Shown here one piece after another: positions 6,300 through 6,890 of a stretch of DNA of 6,890 nucleotides. The position numbers and the translations under genes are program-made. The notes under the pieces were generated by a model that was not told the origin of the DNA, did no database searches, and saw nothing but the letters and a program-made list of their open reading frames with translations. The stretch is from Gemmiger_A avium (lineage in GTDB: Bacteria; Bacillota; Clostridia; Oscillospirales; Ruminococcaceae): NCBI GenBank assembly GCA_019114585.1, contig DXFE01000093.1:1-6890 (forward strand). Reading direction: 5' to 3'. Position 1 is the stretch's first letter. Each line of letters opens with the position of its first letter.

Positions 6300-6698
6300 A
6301 TGTACGAGACGAAACCTTATTTCTACGGCACCGGTCGTCGTAAGAATTCCGTTGCCCGCGTTCGCGTGTACACCGGCACCGGCAAGATCACCATCAACGA
6401 TCGTGACATCGACGATTACTTTGGTCTGGAGACCCTGAAGCTGATCGTTCGTCAGCCCCTGGCTGTGGCCGATGTGGACGGCAAGTTCGATATCGTGGTC
6501 CGCGTGGGCGGCGGCGGCGTGTCCGGCCAGGCTGGCGCTATCCGCCACGGCCTGTCCCGTGCTCTGCTGCAGTACGACGAGAACCTGCGTCCGGCCCTGA
6601 AGAAGGCTGGCTTCCTGACCCGCGATCCTCGTATGAAGGAACGTAAGAAATACGGCCTCAAGGCTGCCCGTCGCGCTCCCCAGTTCAGCAAGCGCTAA
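6300..6698 (+). CDS. rpsI: 30S ribosomal protein S9
   Basis: S9 belongs to the head of the small ribosomal subunit, and its basic C-terminal tail reaches the P-site tRNA. The 132-residue protein has the conserved YGTGRRKNSVARVRV segment (9-23) and GTGKITIND (26-34). RQPLAVADV follows (51-59), then the glycine-rich VGGGGVSGQAGAIRHG (69-84 region) and LTRDPRMKERKKYGLKAAR (105-123 region). It ends in APQFSKR, with the invariant SKR tail intact. It follows rplM by 17 nt and shares its promoter. No clear intrinsic terminator follows, so transcription may run on past the window edge or end at a site I could not recognise. Confidence 0.98.
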   Translation: MYETKPYFYGTGRRKNSVARVRVYTGTGKITINDRDIDDYFGLETLKLIVRQPLAVADVDGKFDIVVRVGGGGVSGQAGAIRHGLSRALLQYDENLRPALKKAGFLTRDPRMKERKKYGLKAARRAPQFSKR

Positions 6699-6890
6699 TT
6701 GTCCGCACTACTTGCGAACTTTTCAGTACGCTTCACGACTTTTTTGCACGATTGTGTGTAGAAAATCGGATGCGCCTGACGTGGTGGAATGCAGCAAATC
6801 GCCTTGGAACTTGCTGAAAAAGCAGCAGGTAAGAAGCGAGTATGCAGCAGACCTTACAAAAGCAAATTGCCTATTGCAGGAGACGTTTTC
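6699..6890. other. 192-base gene-free stretch after rpsI, partly AT-rich
   Basis: I can support no gene here. A run of six T (6740-6745) is preceded only by weak pairing (AAGCG 6689-6693 with CGCTT 6730-6734, and CGCA/TGCG), so it is a doubtful terminator. CTTGCTG and CAGCAGG (7 pairs, one G-T, 6-nt loop) can form a hairpin near 6809-6828, but no T-run follows. AGGAG near the right end (6879-6883) could be the ribosome binding site of a gene beginning just beyond the window. The base composition is visibly different from the ribosomal genes. Confidence 0.4.

Noticed and set aside
6699..6745. A terminator for rpsI ending in the six T at 6740-6745
   Set aside because: Only 3-5 bp pairings with long loops can be drawn before the T-run, and none abuts it. 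This is below what I would call an intrinsic terminator.
6789..6890. A plus-strand frame from ATG 6789 open to the window edge (34 codons, beginning MQQIALELAEKAAGKK)
   Set aside because: No ribosome binding site precedes the ATG, and a run of 34 codons without a stop is not unusual. It could be a gene start, but nothing else supports it within the window.

Overview
The window looks like core chromosome from a fairly GC-rich, low-AT relative of the Clostridia, most plausibly a gut Oscillospiraceae/Ruminococcaceae of the Faecalibacterium-Subdoligranulum-Gemmiger type. This placement is inferred from three things: strong AGGAGG-type ribosome binding sites, sigma-A-like promoters sitting in AT-rich gaps between GC-rich genes, and the style of the L13 and S9 proteins. 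It was not tested by any search.

The left half holds three genes on the minus strand, read from right to left: a TtcA-type tRNA thiolation enzyme (3657-2884), alanine racemase (2887-1712) and translation factor LepA/EF-4 (1677 to the window edge, with its C-terminus cut off). They form one compact unit. The ttcA stop and alr start overlap by 4 nt, the alr-lepA gap is 34 nt, and an extended -10 promoter lies just before ttcA. Together they cover tRNA modification, D-alanine supply for peptidoglycan, and a ribosomal elongation factor.

Upstream of that, also on the minus strand, is a single gene (5550-3787) for a lipid-anchored DUF885-family putative zinc metallopeptidase. A strong intrinsic terminator follows it, only a few bases from the ttcA promoter. 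Its own promoter region carries two stacked perfect inverted repeats, one over the -10 and one at the predicted transcript start.

To the right, divergently transcribed, is the classic rplM-rpsI operon (ribosomal proteins L13 and S9). It has a near-consensus promoter, an UP-like A/T tract, and a short leader with several competing small helices that may be the L13 autoregulatory site. The last 192 bases, after rpsI, contain no gene I can support and no convincing canonical terminator. They are more AT-rich than the genes and may be an intergenic repeat or the front of the next unit.

I see no mobile element, CRISPR array, tRNA or rRNA. This is mostly an ordinary housekeeping region, and the points worth a second look are regulatory.
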